A DNA stretch of 64,000 nt, taken from Paenibacillus sp. JNUCC-31 (GTDB taxonomy: Bacteria > Bacillota > Bacilli > Paenibacillales > Paenibacillaceae). Below the pieces are notes generated by a model. The model ran no database searches. It saw nothing but the letters and a program-made list of their open reading frames with translations, and was not told where the DNA came from. The DNA lies in contig NZ_CP062165.1 in the NCBI RefSeq assembly GCF_014844075.1, positions 3,038,001 to 3,102,000 of the forward strand, in the 5' to 3' direction. Position numbers and translations under genes: made by a program. Shown here in pieces: positions 8,968 to 17,456 of the stretch (within the stretch, counting starts at the first letter, position 1; each line of letters opens with the position of its first letter).

Positions 8968-9414
8968 TTAACGTTGCTGTTGTTGACGCTCGTTCAGGAT
9001 GCTCAAGAATGATTGAGCAAAACGCAGCGTTTGTTGTACGTTTGGATCTTTAAGCATTTTGAGCATAGCGAACAAACCAACCGAAGTTTGCTCGGCTTGC
9101 GCACGATCACTCGCTTCGATGGCAGCAGAAGCTACACCTTTAGCTTTGTCTACAACAGGCTTAGCAAACTCGCCCATTGCGCTCATTGTGTCGCTGATCA
9201 GAACTTTGTCTGTAGCTACGCTTTGTGCAAAGTCATAAGCTTTGGTCATTGCAGTGACCATTTCAGCCAGTTTAGGCAGGTTCTCCACCAGAACGGTCAG
9301 AGACTCCTGTACCTCAGGCTTCATCAGTTGATCCAGTACGTCCAAGGACTGGCGCTCGGAAACGTCGGCACCTTCTGTAACCGGCACCTCTTGTTGAGTA
9401 GGCGATTGTGACAT
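8968..9414 (-). CDS. yjlC: DUF1641 protein, YjlC-like
   Basis: A small helical cytoplasmic protein of 148 residues, starting MSQSPTQQ after AAAGGAGG (10 nt spacing). It is rich in Val/Leu/Ala helices (LTVLVENLPKLAEMV) and ends in a Gln/Arg tail (NERQQQQR). DUF1641 proteins accompany NDH-2 and formate dehydrogenases, and YjlC precedes Ndh in B. subtilis. The biochemical role is unknown. A longer frame reaches 9561, but its first 49 codons (Cys-rich) have no ribosome site and are not counted. Confidence 0.85.
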   Translation of the reverse strand: MSQSPTQQEVPVTEGADVSERQSLDVLDQLMKPEVQESLTVLVENLPKLAEMVTAMTKAYDFAQSVATDKVLISDTMSAMGEFAKPVVDKAKGVASAAIEASDRAQAEQTSVGLFAMLKMLKDPNVQQTLRFAQSFLSILNERQQQQR

Positions 9415-9703
9415 AAGAGAAAGTCCTCCTTTACTTTGGGATAGAAGTCCGCGACTTTCATGATGCCTGTCAAGCAGAGTCGAACCACAAATACATCCAA
9501 TACAACTAAATGTACCAAATTTCACACAATAGAATGAGCACAGCCCAAAGGCCGCTCCCACATCATGTATTGTATCTTGGGTCTATTGCGGACAACATGT
9601 GTTGACGCAAAACGACAAGCAGGCCGAAACCGAACTCTATACCCCTATATTACACCTCTTACACATGAACATGAAAAAGAAATTTTTTACACTTGTGAAG
9701 ATA

Positions 9704-9721
9704 TTGTGAACATTGTAACAA
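9704..9721 (-). promoter_or_regulatory. Candidate Rex operator over the yjlC-ndh -10
   Basis: The minus-strand sequence TTGTTACAATGTTCACAA matches the Rex consensus TTGTGAANNNNTTCACAA at 12 of 14 defined positions, with one half-site perfect. A further TTGTGAA lies 11 bp to the left at 9693. It covers the -10 hexamer, as expected for NADH-responsive repression; Rex control of yjlC-ndh is established in B. subtilis. Confidence 0.7.
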
Positions 9722-9739
9722 AATCGATTTTTTTGTCAA
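9712..9739 (-). promoter_or_regulatory. SigA-type promoter of yjlC-ndh
   Basis: On the minus strand TTGACA (9734-9739), a 16-bp spacer and TACAAT (9712-9717) form a near-consensus promoter, giving a leader of roughly 290 nt before yjlC. Confidence 0.7.
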
Positions 9740-9793
9740 GCTTTGAGCCACGTTAAAACGGCTTACCCTCCTGTCTGGAGATCTGTGTTCCTA

Positions 9794-9835
9794 CCACATG
9801 TGGTATTAAGACAAGATCACATATGACCATATGTG
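9794..9835. promoter_or_regulatory. Two palindromes in a 660-bp gene-free region
   Basis: CCACATGTGG (9794-9803) is a perfect 10-bp palindrome. CACATATG-AC-CATATGTG (9818-9835) is an 8-bp inverted repeat with a 2-nt centre. They lie 55-100 bp upstream of the ndh promoter and behind the sigma-factor operon. A third, weaker dyad (GAAATGA-CA-TCATTTC) is at 9963-9978. They look like regulator sites, but no regulator can be named. No convincing gene is present between 9415 and 10081. Confidence 0.45.
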
Positions 9836-10011
9836 CGATATGTACACAAAGAGGGATTTTTTCGATCCAAATATACAGGAATTGTTTTCCAAAATCATGA
9901 AATTCATGCAACGAATTTGGTCACTGTCGTTATTATGCAGCTAGGAGTGCAGCCTTATTCCTGAAATGACATCATTTCTTGTTCAAGTATGAACCTATCG
10001 CGGCATGAAAG

Positions 10012-10052
10012 CAAAAAAAGACAGAAAGAAGGCCTGACGGATCGTCCTGCCT
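10012..10052 (-). terminator. Intrinsic terminator of the sigma-factor operon
   Basis: The minus strand folds AGGCAGGACG with CGTCAGGCCT around ATC (two internal mismatches), followed by T-rich sequence ending in TTTTTTT. Confidence 0.7.
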
Positions 10053-10081
10053 CCTGATATTTCTTTCACTGTTCGCCAGAT

Positions 10082-11893
10082 CTAATCGTTACATTTCGGC
10101 CACACCATAACGATTTCTGGGGAATGCTGATCCATTTCTTCAAGCAACGCTTTTATTGCAACGACAACAGCTCGCTCCAATTCCTCCACCTCTAGCAGTA
10201 ACAATATGGCTTGATCGGCATGGAGCTTATCATTCGGCTTTCCTCCTTCGGGGAAAGGAAAACATTGTTTGAGCATGTTCAACCTTTGCGTCATGATCCG
10301 ATATATCTCTTCCGCCTGGAGACAGAATGGAATCAAACTCGTATAGCGGGGAGTCGAAGCCCACTTTAGAGAAAGCTCTTCGAAAAACTCACCTGCATAA
10401 CGTCTTGCATCCCACAAAACAGCAATGTTATAGGCGTTACCGTTTGGTTCTACCTGTCTGTATTCCAGGGCTTCTCTCCAAACTGCATAGGCAGCCAGAC
10501 CACTGACTGTGTTCGGCAAGGTATACGGGTCCTCCCCACGGTAATGAGCCAAAACAGCTGTCAGCGCTTCGCGCAAGTTCATTTCTCGTATCATGCCATC
10601 TGATTCCGCTGCCAGTACAAATACTTCCTGATTCACACCCCGGCCTACATGATCATAGGGAATTGACCCTGATTTAATAAAATCAGTACCGTATAAGGTC
10701 CGTGCGGCATCATCATAGCCATAGATCAATCCGAATTCGGGAATGTTCAGATCCCATACCACAGCCGGAATTCCCCGATGAATGGAGGTACGAATCAAGG
10801 AGAGGGCCCGAACAAGCCTTGGATTCAGCAACCTTTTCCCCTTCGCTTTCTCCTCTAGCATCGAAGGATCGACCAGATTGGCATTGAGCCCCGCTTCGCT
10901 CGCCAAAGCCTCAACCGCTTGGGAACGATAACCCAGATACTGCAATCCTCTGGTAAGCACCTCTTTGAAATTATAGGCGGTGGGTCCAGCGATATGTATA
11001 TCCTGAGGCAGGATGGTCAGACGAAAAGAAAGCCCAGTCATCCCCATAACCATGGGGAGGGACGGAGATGGACCGATATAACCTAACATCTCGTGAATGG
11101 CCGCTGCTGCCGAGTTCCAGGTTTGCGGGTCCCGAAAAGAAAGGGGCTCCTCCAGAATCACTCGATCTTGCCCGATTGAATTCCACTCTGCCAGCATTTC
11201 TTCTACAGATAAATGAATATGAAGCTGCGACACTTTTTTACGTGAACGGGACAGGATTTGATACACATTGGCACTCGTCAGATTGAATCGGCAGGCCATT
11301 TCTTGCGTTGAGAGCTGCTCCATCCAATACGATGTAAAGACCTGTTGCTCTCTCTCATTCAGACAACCCAGCAGCTTGTGGAGATTATTCCTCATTTCCT
11401 GCTGAGCAACAGCTTGATACGGGTCATCGTGTGTTTCCTGCGATCTCCGATCGGTTTGGTTCAACAGATGATTCAGCGTCATGTCGAGAGAGTCTCGATC
11501 GCTCCATGAGTCATCATCGGCTCCAAATGCAAAGAACGAAGAAAAATGTTGTTCCCGCTGCTGCTCTCGGCGTTGCATATGTGAGTACGCCTGATTACGC
11601 ACAATGCGCTGCATCCAGGCCATAAAACGCTCGGCATTCTGAAGCTGTCCCATATGAATGAACGCACGAATAAGCCCATCCTGTATAATGTCCTCGGCGA
11701 GATAAGAATCATGCGTAAGTGCTCGCACATAACGGAACAATTGCCCCCGGTAACGGCGAATCAACTCACCAAAGGCCTCTGTATCCCCAGTTTGGGCTCG
11801 TTGGACAAGCGCAATGTCCGGCTCCTTTTGCCGATTCTCGAATGTCTCATCTTCCTCTGTCCTGATATGACGATTATCAGCTAATTTATCCAT
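10082..11893 (-). CDS. ECF-like sigma factor fused to a C39/BtrH-like domain
   Basis: This 603-residue protein begins as a sigma-70 factor of ECF size. Region 2 covers about residues 29-110 (AFGELIRRYRGQLFRYV, LAEDIIQDGLIRAF, FMAWMQRIVRNQA) and region 4 about 168-222 (LNEREQQVFTSYW, STQEMACRFNLTSANVYQIL). About 380 residues follow that no ordinary ECF factor has. They resemble the C39/BtrH-like fold of the neighbouring 11931-12863 gene: an NSAAAAIHEMLGYIG helix, SLPMVMGMTGLSFRL, then IPAVVWDL and GLIYGYDD. The Cys and His positions of the active relative read as other residues, so it is probably a non-catalytic sensor or partner domain (inference). A GGGAG site precedes the ATG. It is 37 bp downstream of the C39-like gene, so likely one operon. 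Confidence 0.85.
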   Translation of the reverse strand: MDKLADNRHIRTEEDETFENRQKEPDIALVQRAQTGDTEAFGELIRRYRGQLFRYVRALTHDSYLAEDIIQDGLIRAFIHMGQLQNAERFMAWMQRIVRNQAYSHMQRREQQREQHFSSFFAFGADDDSWSDRDSLDMTLNHLLNQTDRRSQETHDDPYQAVAQQEMRNNLHKLLGCLNEREQQVFTSYWMEQLSTQEMACRFNLTSANVYQILSRSRKKVSQLHIHLSVEEMLAEWNSIGQDRVILEEPLSFRDPQTWNSAAAAIHEMLGYIGPSPSLPMVMGMTGLSFRLTILPQDIHIAGPTAYNFKEVLTRGLQYLGYRSQAVEALASEAGLNANLVDPSMLEEKAKGKRLLNPRLVRALSLIRTSIHRGIPAVVWDLNIPEFGLIYGYDDAARTLYGTDFIKSGSIPYDHVGRGVNQEVFVLAAESDGMIREMNLREALTAVLAHYRGEDPYTLPNTVSGLAAYAVWREALEYRQVEPNGNAYNIAVLWDARRYAGEFFEELSLKWASTPRYTSLIPFCLQAEEIYRIMTQRLNMLKQCFPFPEGGKPNDKLHADQAILLLLEVEELERAVVVAIKALLEEMDQHSPEIVMVWPKCND

Positions 11894-11930
11894 GTGTATC
11901 TCCCTTTCTCCTAGCCTTGCTTCACTTCCA

Positions 11931-12863
11931 TTACTCCATCTTCAAAATAGCAGCTTCGATCATGGCTTCCGTCTCCGCGAGTGTCACCATAATTGTCGCA
12001 GCAGCCTCCCAGTTCCGGGAGACAAGACGGGATTGGCATTCCCCGAATTGGCGGGATTGTGCGTATTTCAAAGCAGAAAGGTCAGGATGGATTGTTTTAA
12101 AAAACAAGCCATAATCATGGGCACGACGCGCGCCTACGGGCAGAGCAAAATACACATAATGAGCCCACTCATTACCATCGATTGCCCCAGCACGAACCTG
12201 TTCCGCTTTATGCAGAATCGCTGAAGCTCCGGTTCTCCCCTCCTGTGCAGCAATATCATGGATCTGTTCTGTAAGGTTTGATTTGAACCAAGTAAAAGCG
12301 CGGCGGTGAATCTCCTCCAGATCAGGCTGTTCAATGCGTTCCGGACTCCACCATCGTCGATACACACCGCTACTCCACGGGAATTCAGACTTCCATGCTT
12401 CCTCAAGTTTATCCAATGTCAGGAAGACATTCGGGAATCCAGCCGGGTCATGCAGGCATAATTCATCGCCTTCCATGCTCAATGCCACTACATAATGATC
12501 ACAACCACCCAGGTTAGGAGAGTTGGGATTGTAGACGAGTTTGCCCATATCCAGCGGCCCCATCATCACAGGACCCTGCTTCAAAACCTCTCTTAGCTCA
12601 TCTACAGGCATCTCTGTACCCCGTGATTGCACACTTTCGCGCACACTAAATCCCAGAATGCTCATTGCCTTGCTGATGGCCAAATCAGGACTAGAAGTAC
12701 AATTATCAAAAAAAAGAATATCTTCCAACGTTCGAAAGGCCCCTAGTGAAAAGCCACCGATAGTTTCAAGCAGACCAGGGTCTACCTTCTCTCCAATGGA
12801 CGACAGCAATATGGCTGCTGAATTAGCGTAGCAATACGCACCATTTCCAATATAATTGCTCAT
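11931..12863 (-). CDS. C39/BtrH-like cysteine-protease-fold protein
   Basis: This 310-residue, apparently cytoplasmic protein has a papain-like arrangement. A Cys sits in GAYCYANSAAILLSSIG near residue 12, a His in GGCDHYVVAL and an Asp in LCLHDPAG. This resembles peptidase C39 and BtrH-type acyltransferase domains, which form thioester or cleave leader peptides. The C-terminal third is helical. There is no signal peptide. The downstream gene carries a diverged copy of the same domain joined to a sigma factor, suggesting that one protein modifies or senses something that controls the other. The reaction is unknown; peptidase, aminoacyltransferase and pure ligand binding are all possible. Confidence 0.7.
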   Translation of the reverse strand: MSNYIGNGAYCYANSAAILLSSIGEKVDPGLLETIGGFSLGAFRTLEDILFFDNCTSSPDLAISKAMSILGFSVRESVQSRGTEMPVDELREVLKQGPVMMGPLDMGKLVYNPNSPNLGGCDHYVVALSMEGDELCLHDPAGFPNVFLTLDKLEEAWKSEFPWSSGVYRRWWSPERIEQPDLEEIHRRAFTWFKSNLTEQIHDIAAQEGRTGASAILHKAEQVRAGAIDGNEWAHYVYFALPVGARRAHDYGLFFKTIHPDLSALKYAQSRQFGECQSRLVSRNWEAAATIMVTLAETEAMIEAAILKME

Positions 12864-12993
12864 ATCATAACATCCTCTCGTTCGGTTAATGAAGCACGCC
12901 GTGTAGCAATGCCTATATTAATACTGACTCTTTCTACGGAGTATTTCTGACAGATAATCCAGAAGTAATTTCTGCCCGCAAGAAAAAGCGAAC

Positions 12994-13019
12994 GTTTAGA
13001 AAACGGACATCCCGGTTAA
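12994..13019 (+). promoter_or_regulatory. Candidate SigB-like promoter of the csbD gene
   Basis: GTTTAG (12994-12999), 14 bp, then GGTTAA (13014-13019) resembles the general-stress consensus GTTT-N12-15-GGGWAW with one mismatch in the -10. CsbD is a SigB-controlled gene in B. subtilis. Whether this organism has a SigB-type factor is not visible here. Confidence 0.45.
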
Positions 13020-13054
13020 TAAGGACTACACCAGAAACGAAGGAGATGTTCGAT

Positions 13055-13228
13055 ATGAGTAATTCAACTAGCGATAAAATCAAAGCAGGCGTAAACAAGG
13101 CCAAAGGCGAAGTGAAGGATCAGATCGGTAATGCAACAAACAACAGATCCCTTCAGGCTGAGGGCAAGAAAGACAAAGCCAAAGGTGCTGTGCAGGACAA
13201 AATTGCTGATATCAAAGATCATCACTAG
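13055..13228 (+). CDS. csbD: CsbD family stress protein
   Basis: A 57-residue, highly charged Lys/Asp/Ala-rich protein (MSNSTSDKIKAGVNKAKGEV...KGAVQDKIADIKDHH) with the two-unit pattern of CsbD (KxKGxxKxxxG...KGKxDKxKG). CsbD-like proteins are small hydrophilic general-stress proteins of unknown molecular role. ATG 13055 is chosen over 13046 because AAGGAG ends right at the earlier ATG and is 9 nt from this one. It is a single-gene unit with a strong terminator. Confidence 0.9.
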   Translation: MSNSTSDKIKAGVNKAKGEVKDQIGNATNNRSLQAEGKKDKAKGAVQDKIADIKDHH

Positions 13229-13329
13229 GTTCATCCGTTTATCGTAAACCGCACGACGATTCGTGCAGCAAATATAGGTGAATGCCTTCCCGTACATGGT
13301 GGAATAAACTCCAAAGTGTACGGGGGCGC

Positions 13330-13379
13330 AAAAAAGCCAAGGAAGGTGTTATTTAATACTCCCTTCCCTGGCTTTTTTT
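13330..13379. terminator. Bidirectional terminator between csbD and the epimerase
   Basis: AGCCAAGGAAGG and CCTTCCCTGGCT pair with one A-C mismatch. An A-run lies on the left and a T-run (TTTTTTT) on the right, so it can serve both converging genes. Its right arm touches the epimerase stop. A second inverted repeat (CCCGTACA/TGTACGGG) lies at 13289-13324. Confidence 0.9.
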
Positions 13380-14394
13380 ATCTGTCCTTGGCGGTTGAAA
13401 CGGCGTATCTGGCCATATCGATAATAAAACCCCGCGTTTCTCTTGTCGTATGATATTCACGGCTGAATTGTCTTACCCAATCGGGATGTTCCTGATACCA
13501 ACGAAAGGTTCGCTCCAGTCCCTGTTCCAATGTGATTTGCGGGAACCAGCCTAACTCTGCCCGTAACTTACCGGAGTGAACCACCAGGCTTGAACCTCTG
13601 GACTGAGTGGGTTCCTGCTCCCGAATCTCCTTCGCTCGAATCGTACTGTGAAGGGATTGCAATAGCTCTCCAATCTCTTGCATGGTCGTTCCATGACCTG
13701 TGGAAATGTTATAGATCTGCTGATCTTGTCCATTCAGCATAATCAGTTCAATCGCACGCAGTGCATCGTCTACATACAGGAAGTCACGTACAGCTGATCC
13801 CTGAATGTCCAACGGCAGGCCGTCCATCATTCGGCCAAAGTTACGTGGAATAATCCGATCTGGCAACTGCCAAGGGCCATAAAGATTGGTCAACCGAAAT
13901 ATTTTGACAGGAAGTTGATAACATTTCGCGTAGGATAGCGCTAGCGTCTCACAGGCTACTTTGGATGCGGAATAAGGGGATACCGGAGCATATTCATCTG
14001 ATTCGTGATACACTCTGCCCATCGCCCCTCCATACACCTCTACGGATGAGGCCAGTGCCACGGGGATGTGATGCTCCGAAGCATATTGCAAAATCGCCTG
14101 TGTACTCAGGGTGTTGTTACGAAACACTTCTCTAGGGTGATGATACGAGTAGTCTACGTGCGGCATCGCTGCCAGATGAATGATATAATCCGTTTCGTGT
14201 GGCAGGTTAAACCTGCCCTCGGCAAGGTCACAGCAGATAAAGGACATCTCATGAAGTGGGGACCTATGAAGAAGTCTCTGACAATAATCATCCTGATCCA
14301 CCAGGGTGATCCGATGTCCTTTTTGAGCCAAATACTGAGAGAGGTTAAAACCAACAAATCCAGAAGCCCCGGTAATGACAATATTCAAGCACAT
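13378..14394 (-). CDS. NAD-dependent epimerase/dehydratase (extended SDR)
   Basis: An extended short-chain dehydrogenase of about 338 residues. NAD-binding GASGFVG is at the N-terminus, then a catalytic Ser (ASSVEVYGG) and YSASKVACE as the YxxxK pair. The sugar-contact part includes RLTNLYGP and YVDDALRAIELI. It probably epimerises or dehydrates a nucleotide-sugar for surface polysaccharide; the sugar is unknown. The start is uncertain. AAGGGGG ends 1-2 nt before ATG 14394 and 7 nt before a TTG at 14388 (MNIVITG), so the TTG may be the real start. It stands alone rather than in a glycan cluster. Confidence 0.85.
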   Translation of the reverse strand: MCLNIVITGASGFVGFNLSQYLAQKGHRITLVDQDDYCQRLLHRSPLHEMSFICCDLAEGRFNLPHETDYIIHLAAMPHVDYSYHHPREVFRNNTLSTQAILQYASEHHIPVALASSVEVYGGAMGRVYHESDEYAPVSPYSASKVACETLALSYAKCYQLPVKIFRLTNLYGPWQLPDRIIPRNFGRMMDGLPLDIQGSAVRDFLYVDDALRAIELIMLNGQDQQIYNISTGHGTTMQEIGELLQSLHSTIRAKEIREQEPTQSRGSSLVVHSGKLRAELGWFPQITLEQGLERTFRWYQEHPDWVRQFSREYHTTRETRGFIIDMARYAVSTAKDR

Positions 14395-14543
14395 TCCCCC
14401 TTGCGATTTATACAACAAGTTCACTAAAGAGAGTCTATGTTCTGAGTATAACCTTAAAGAGATACATTTTGTAGCATTTCACAACTGTTTTTTGTTCTTC
14501 TTCCGCATTAAACGGGTAATGTCATAGGGAGGTGATATTTACG

Positions 14544-15062
14544 ATGAAGGATGAAATGAACAATGTGCAGATGCTGCTATTCCAGGATGATGGAGTGATT
14601 CCCAATCATCCGAGCCTGCCTGTACTTCTGTATAAGGGGACTTGGGCAACTGATTTCTCTCGTGCAGAGACCATGCTGAACCGAAACGGCTGGGGAAACA
14701 GCTGGATTAACGGTGTGTTTGACTATCATCATTATCATAGCAATGCTCATGAAGTACTTGCGGTGGTCAGTGGGTTCGTGCAGCTCATTTTGGGTGGGGA
14801 GAAAGGACAGAAGGTTTATTTGCAAACGGGAGACGTTGTCGTGCTTCCTGCGGGAACAGGACATAAACGGTTGGAGGCCAGCCCTGATTTTCGTATTGCG
14901 GGCGCCTATCCTGCTGGGATGAGCTACAACACACGCACGGGCGAACCAGGGGAACGGCCAAAGGTGCTTCGGGAGATACAAGACGTTCCCATCCCTGATA
15001 CCGATCCGGTCTATGGAAAAGAAGGGCCCCTGTTAGAATTATGGAATCAAAATAAGACATGA
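14544..15062 (+). CDS. Cupin domain protein, YjlB-like
   Basis: A 172-residue single-domain cupin. The first motif is HYHSNAHEVLAVVSG (metal ligands His, His, Glu) and the second GDVVVLPAGTGHKRL (His). The remaining C-terminal segment matches the YjlB-like pattern with AGAYPAGMSYN and a PDTDPVYG motif. Cupins of this kind bind a metal and may be isomerases or dioxygenases; the substrate is not known. ATG 14544 follows GGAGGTG by 11 nt. It is a single-gene unit divergent from the epimerase. Confidence 0.85.
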   Translation: MKDEMNNVQMLLFQDDGVIPNHPSLPVLLYKGTWATDFSRAETMLNRNGWGNSWINGVFDYHHYHSNAHEVLAVVSGFVQLILGGEKGQKVYLQTGDVVVLPAGTGHKRLEASPDFRIAGAYPAGMSYNTRTGEPGERPKVLREIQDVPIPDTDPVYGKEGPLLELWNQNKT

Positions 15063-15108
15063 AAGAATCAATGAGGCTATCTCGAAGGGACTCCCTCTCC
15101 CTTCCGGG

Positions 15109-15302
15109 CTAACGAACCTACCGCATCCTAAACTGCGAATTTTCAAGAAATGCAAATTTTAACGAACTTCAGTCACGTAAATTCGGTGCAAAACATTGTA
15201 AGGCCTTAAAAATCGCCACAATCGAAGAAATAACTGCTCTGTGATTCGTTACATCTCAGAACTGTGCAATTGGGAGCGAATAGCGTGTACTAGGTTCATT
15301 AG
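15109..15302 (+). repeat. Dispersed 194-bp intergenic element, copy A
   Basis: This non-coding element ends in inverted repeats CTAACGAACC (15109-15118) and GGTTCATTAG (15293-15302). It matches the reverse complement of 59113-59306 over its whole length (for example the shared stretch TACACGCTATTCGCTCCCA) and, less closely, 52243-52437. No frame is open. It fills most of the 306-bp gap between the cupin and DUF1835 genes. Confidence 0.75.
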
Positions 15303-15368
15303 AACAAAATCTCATTAACAAGAGGCATTCCCCATCCTGCCATGACTTATGGGAAAGCCCCATTTCAG

Positions 15369-16442
15369 TTACTGGGGAAGCCGCACGCTGTAAAATCGCA
15401 TGGCATGTGGCCTTCCCTCCATCTCAAGCCGTCCCTGTATGATCAGTTGTCGAATACGGTATTCAATGAATGCGTCTCCAAGAGCTTGTTCAAGATGACC
15501 CAGCACCTCACCTACGACACGGGCTGCTTTTATGAATTCACCGGGCTGTCTGGTCAACGTAATCTCTCTGGCTTTCTGCATAATGTATTCATCAATCGCG
15601 TCTTCGGGTACGCTCTGAATCTCGCCATTCTTCATTAAGCGCAGAAGCCCAGGCTGTACAGCCAAATTCATCCACTCTTGCTCCATGTGTCTGCGTTCCT
15701 CCAAAGACAATGGCTCGGCACCCACGCAGTGTCGCCACATGGATATCAACTTCTCGGAAATAATCTCACCTGTTCTAAGAACATCATGCTGCACTTCAGA
15801 AGTATTGAATAATTCTTGGTACAATGCACTTGTCTCGATTAAATAGACAGGGCCCAGCCGGTTACGCAGCAAATACATGGCATATAAAAGTCCCGTTTTC
15901 TCATGAGCATTATTCGCATACCAGATCGTTATTCGCGTATCTTCATCAATTGCACTCAATACATTGTTTAATCGAAGCAGCTCATCCATGTCTTGGACGG
16001 CATAACTTCCATGTTCACTCAAATAGAGTTTATCGAGTAGCCAGAGGTGCCTGCGGTATAAATCCGCTTGGTTAGTCAAATCTCCCAATGGACCGATGGC
16101 ATAGTAGTCATTCATTGAAAAAAAACGCCGATCTGATCGACCGGGAACCTTGCCCATCGCAACCTTAATGCTGCCTAGTGGCGATTCACCAATCGCTATA
16201 TGAATTTCACGTGGTTTCTGTGCCTCCAATGCCTGCTGCTCCGCTTTCTTCCGATTCCGATCCTTGTCCACCGTCTTGAATATCGACTGTAATTTCGTTG
16301 CAAAATGAACAGAATGTTCTTCCGCTGACTGAACACTGACCGCCATATCTGTCCTGAGATAGAGCAAACGCAATAACGAACGCAGCTCTTCCTCATTCAT
16401 ACGGTGCAGCTCTTTATCAAAGTCAAAGACATTTTCAATCAT
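15369..16442 (-). CDS. DUF1835/DUF3658 domain protein
   Basis: This 357-residue cytoplasmic protein has a helical, charged N-terminus (about 1-80), then a DUF1835-like domain that begins EIHIAIGESPLGSIKVAMG. A C-terminal DUF3658-like helical part contains EYRIRQLIIQGRLEMEG. Such proteins are widespread in Bacilli, often without known function. Start ATG follows GGAGGATAAGC. There is no operon partner; the gene behind it is the repeat element. The family assignment rests on pattern recall. Confidence 0.75.
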   Translation of the reverse strand: MIENVFDFDKELHRMNEEELRSLLRLLYLRTDMAVSVQSAEEHSVHFATKLQSIFKTVDKDRNRKKAEQQALEAQKPREIHIAIGESPLGSIKVAMGKVPGRSDRRFFSMNDYYAIGPLGDLTNQADLYRRHLWLLDKLYLSEHGSYAVQDMDELLRLNNVLSAIDEDTRITIWYANNAHEKTGLLYAMYLLRNRLGPVYLIETSALYQELFNTSEVQHDVLRTGEIISEKLISMWRHCVGAEPLSLEERRHMEQEWMNLAVQPGLLRLMKNGEIQSVPEDAIDEYIMQKAREITLTRQPGEFIKAARVVGEVLGHLEQALGDAFIEYRIRQLIIQGRLEMEGRPHAMRFYSVRLPQ

Positions 16443-16515
16443 GCTTATCCTCCTCTAAACAGTAGTCATTTCGATAAAGAACCATCCGTTACAAGCATAT
16501 CAGTATCTCCTAAAT

Positions 16516-17175
16516 TTACGAAGAAATGGACTTTCCTGAGGGTTGACTCCGTTCACTCATATCCTCACGATCGGATGACGCACGGGTGAAGTGACGCTCC
16601 AGCTTCCGGCTGGCCCACAGGGATACAGCAACAAACAGCAACACGCCGCCCCACCGAACGGGGTGCTCCATAAATTGCGCTACATTAGAACCAATATACG
16701 TGACGCAGAAGATCATAATGGCTTTACCAAAGCTCACAGCAAGCAGGAAAGACAGCAATCTCATACGTGCAATACCTGCCGCCACATTGATGATGACAAA
16801 CGGACCGACCGGAAAAATACTCAGCAAAAATACATAACTGAAGGCATTCCGCCGAATCCATACCATGCTGCGCTGCACACGGGGTTTGTTGGCCCAACGT
16901 TCTACAAAAGCCGATTTCCCAATCTCCCGTACGATCAGGAATGTAACGGTGCAACCGAGTATCATTCCGATCCATGAATATAAAAATCCTGCCCATAACC
17001 CGTACACCGCACCGTTAACCCCAACAATCAGCAGCGTGGGAAGCGGAGGCACGAATGACTTCATAAAGGTAAGCAAAATGCCCGGTAGCGGGCCCAGGGA
17101 GCGAAACTTCTCCAGCCAAAAACGAATATTCTCTTCCGTAATATAGGACATGATGTCCAAAGATGCCGGGATCAT
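16516..17175 (-). CDS. TVP38/TMEM64 (VTT domain) membrane protein
   Basis: A 219-residue integral membrane protein with about five hydrophobic segments. It has the VTT/SNARE-associated signature: PPLPTLLIVGVNGAVYGLWAG, then ILGCTVTFLIVREIGK, and FPVGPFVIINVAAGIARM. Relatives of the DedA superfamily scramble or flip phospholipids. The first in-frame ATG at 17313 lacks a ribosome site. ATG 17175 (MIPASLD) follows GGAGGG by 7 nt and fits the family, so it is preferred. The charged C-terminus is cytoplasmic. Confidence 0.85.
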   Translation of the reverse strand: MIPASLDIMSYITEENIRFWLEKFRSLGPLPGILLTFMKSFVPPLPTLLIVGVNGAVYGLWAGFLYSWIGMILGCTVTFLIVREIGKSAFVERWANKPRVQRSMVWIRRNAFSYVFLLSIFPVGPFVIINVAAGIARMRLLSFLLAVSFGKAIMIFCVTYIGSNVAQFMEHPVRWGGVLLFVAVSLWASRKLERHFTRASSDREDMSERSQPSGKSISS

Positions 17176-17348
17176 CTGCTTCCCTCCAATCCATACAGTA
17201 AAATCTTTGAAGATTAGGTGTTTATTATAAGATACTTCTGGTAAGTTGATGTTAAGTATCTCTACTCGCTTCTCCTCAGTATAACGTACATATGAACTCT
17301 TTACCGTTGTCAATTTGAAGAAATATTCACATCACAACTCTGAAACAC

Positions 17349-17388
17349 AAAGAACACACCCGGACCTGTTCAGTCCTGGTGTGCTCTT
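17349..17388 (-). terminator. Intrinsic terminator of the HNH gene
   Basis: On the minus strand CACACCAGGAC and GTCCGGGTGTG pair around a 7-nt loop, followed by TTCTTTGTGTTT, about 70 bp beyond the HNH stop. Confidence 0.7.
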
Positions 17389-17456
17389 CATATCGGATAT
17401 CCCGCTTGAAACGGATTGTGAGCAAGCCATAGCAAATGAAATTTATCGCTTAGCGC

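Noticed and set aside
9565..9756. 63-residue plus-strand frame in the ndh promoter region
   Set aside because: It overlaps the promoter and Rex-like site and has no ribosome site or family resemblance.
13289..13324. CCCGTACA/TGTACGGG inverted repeat after csbD
   Set aside because: It has no U-tract and sits just before a much stronger bidirectional terminator; probably an upstream part of the same 3' end.
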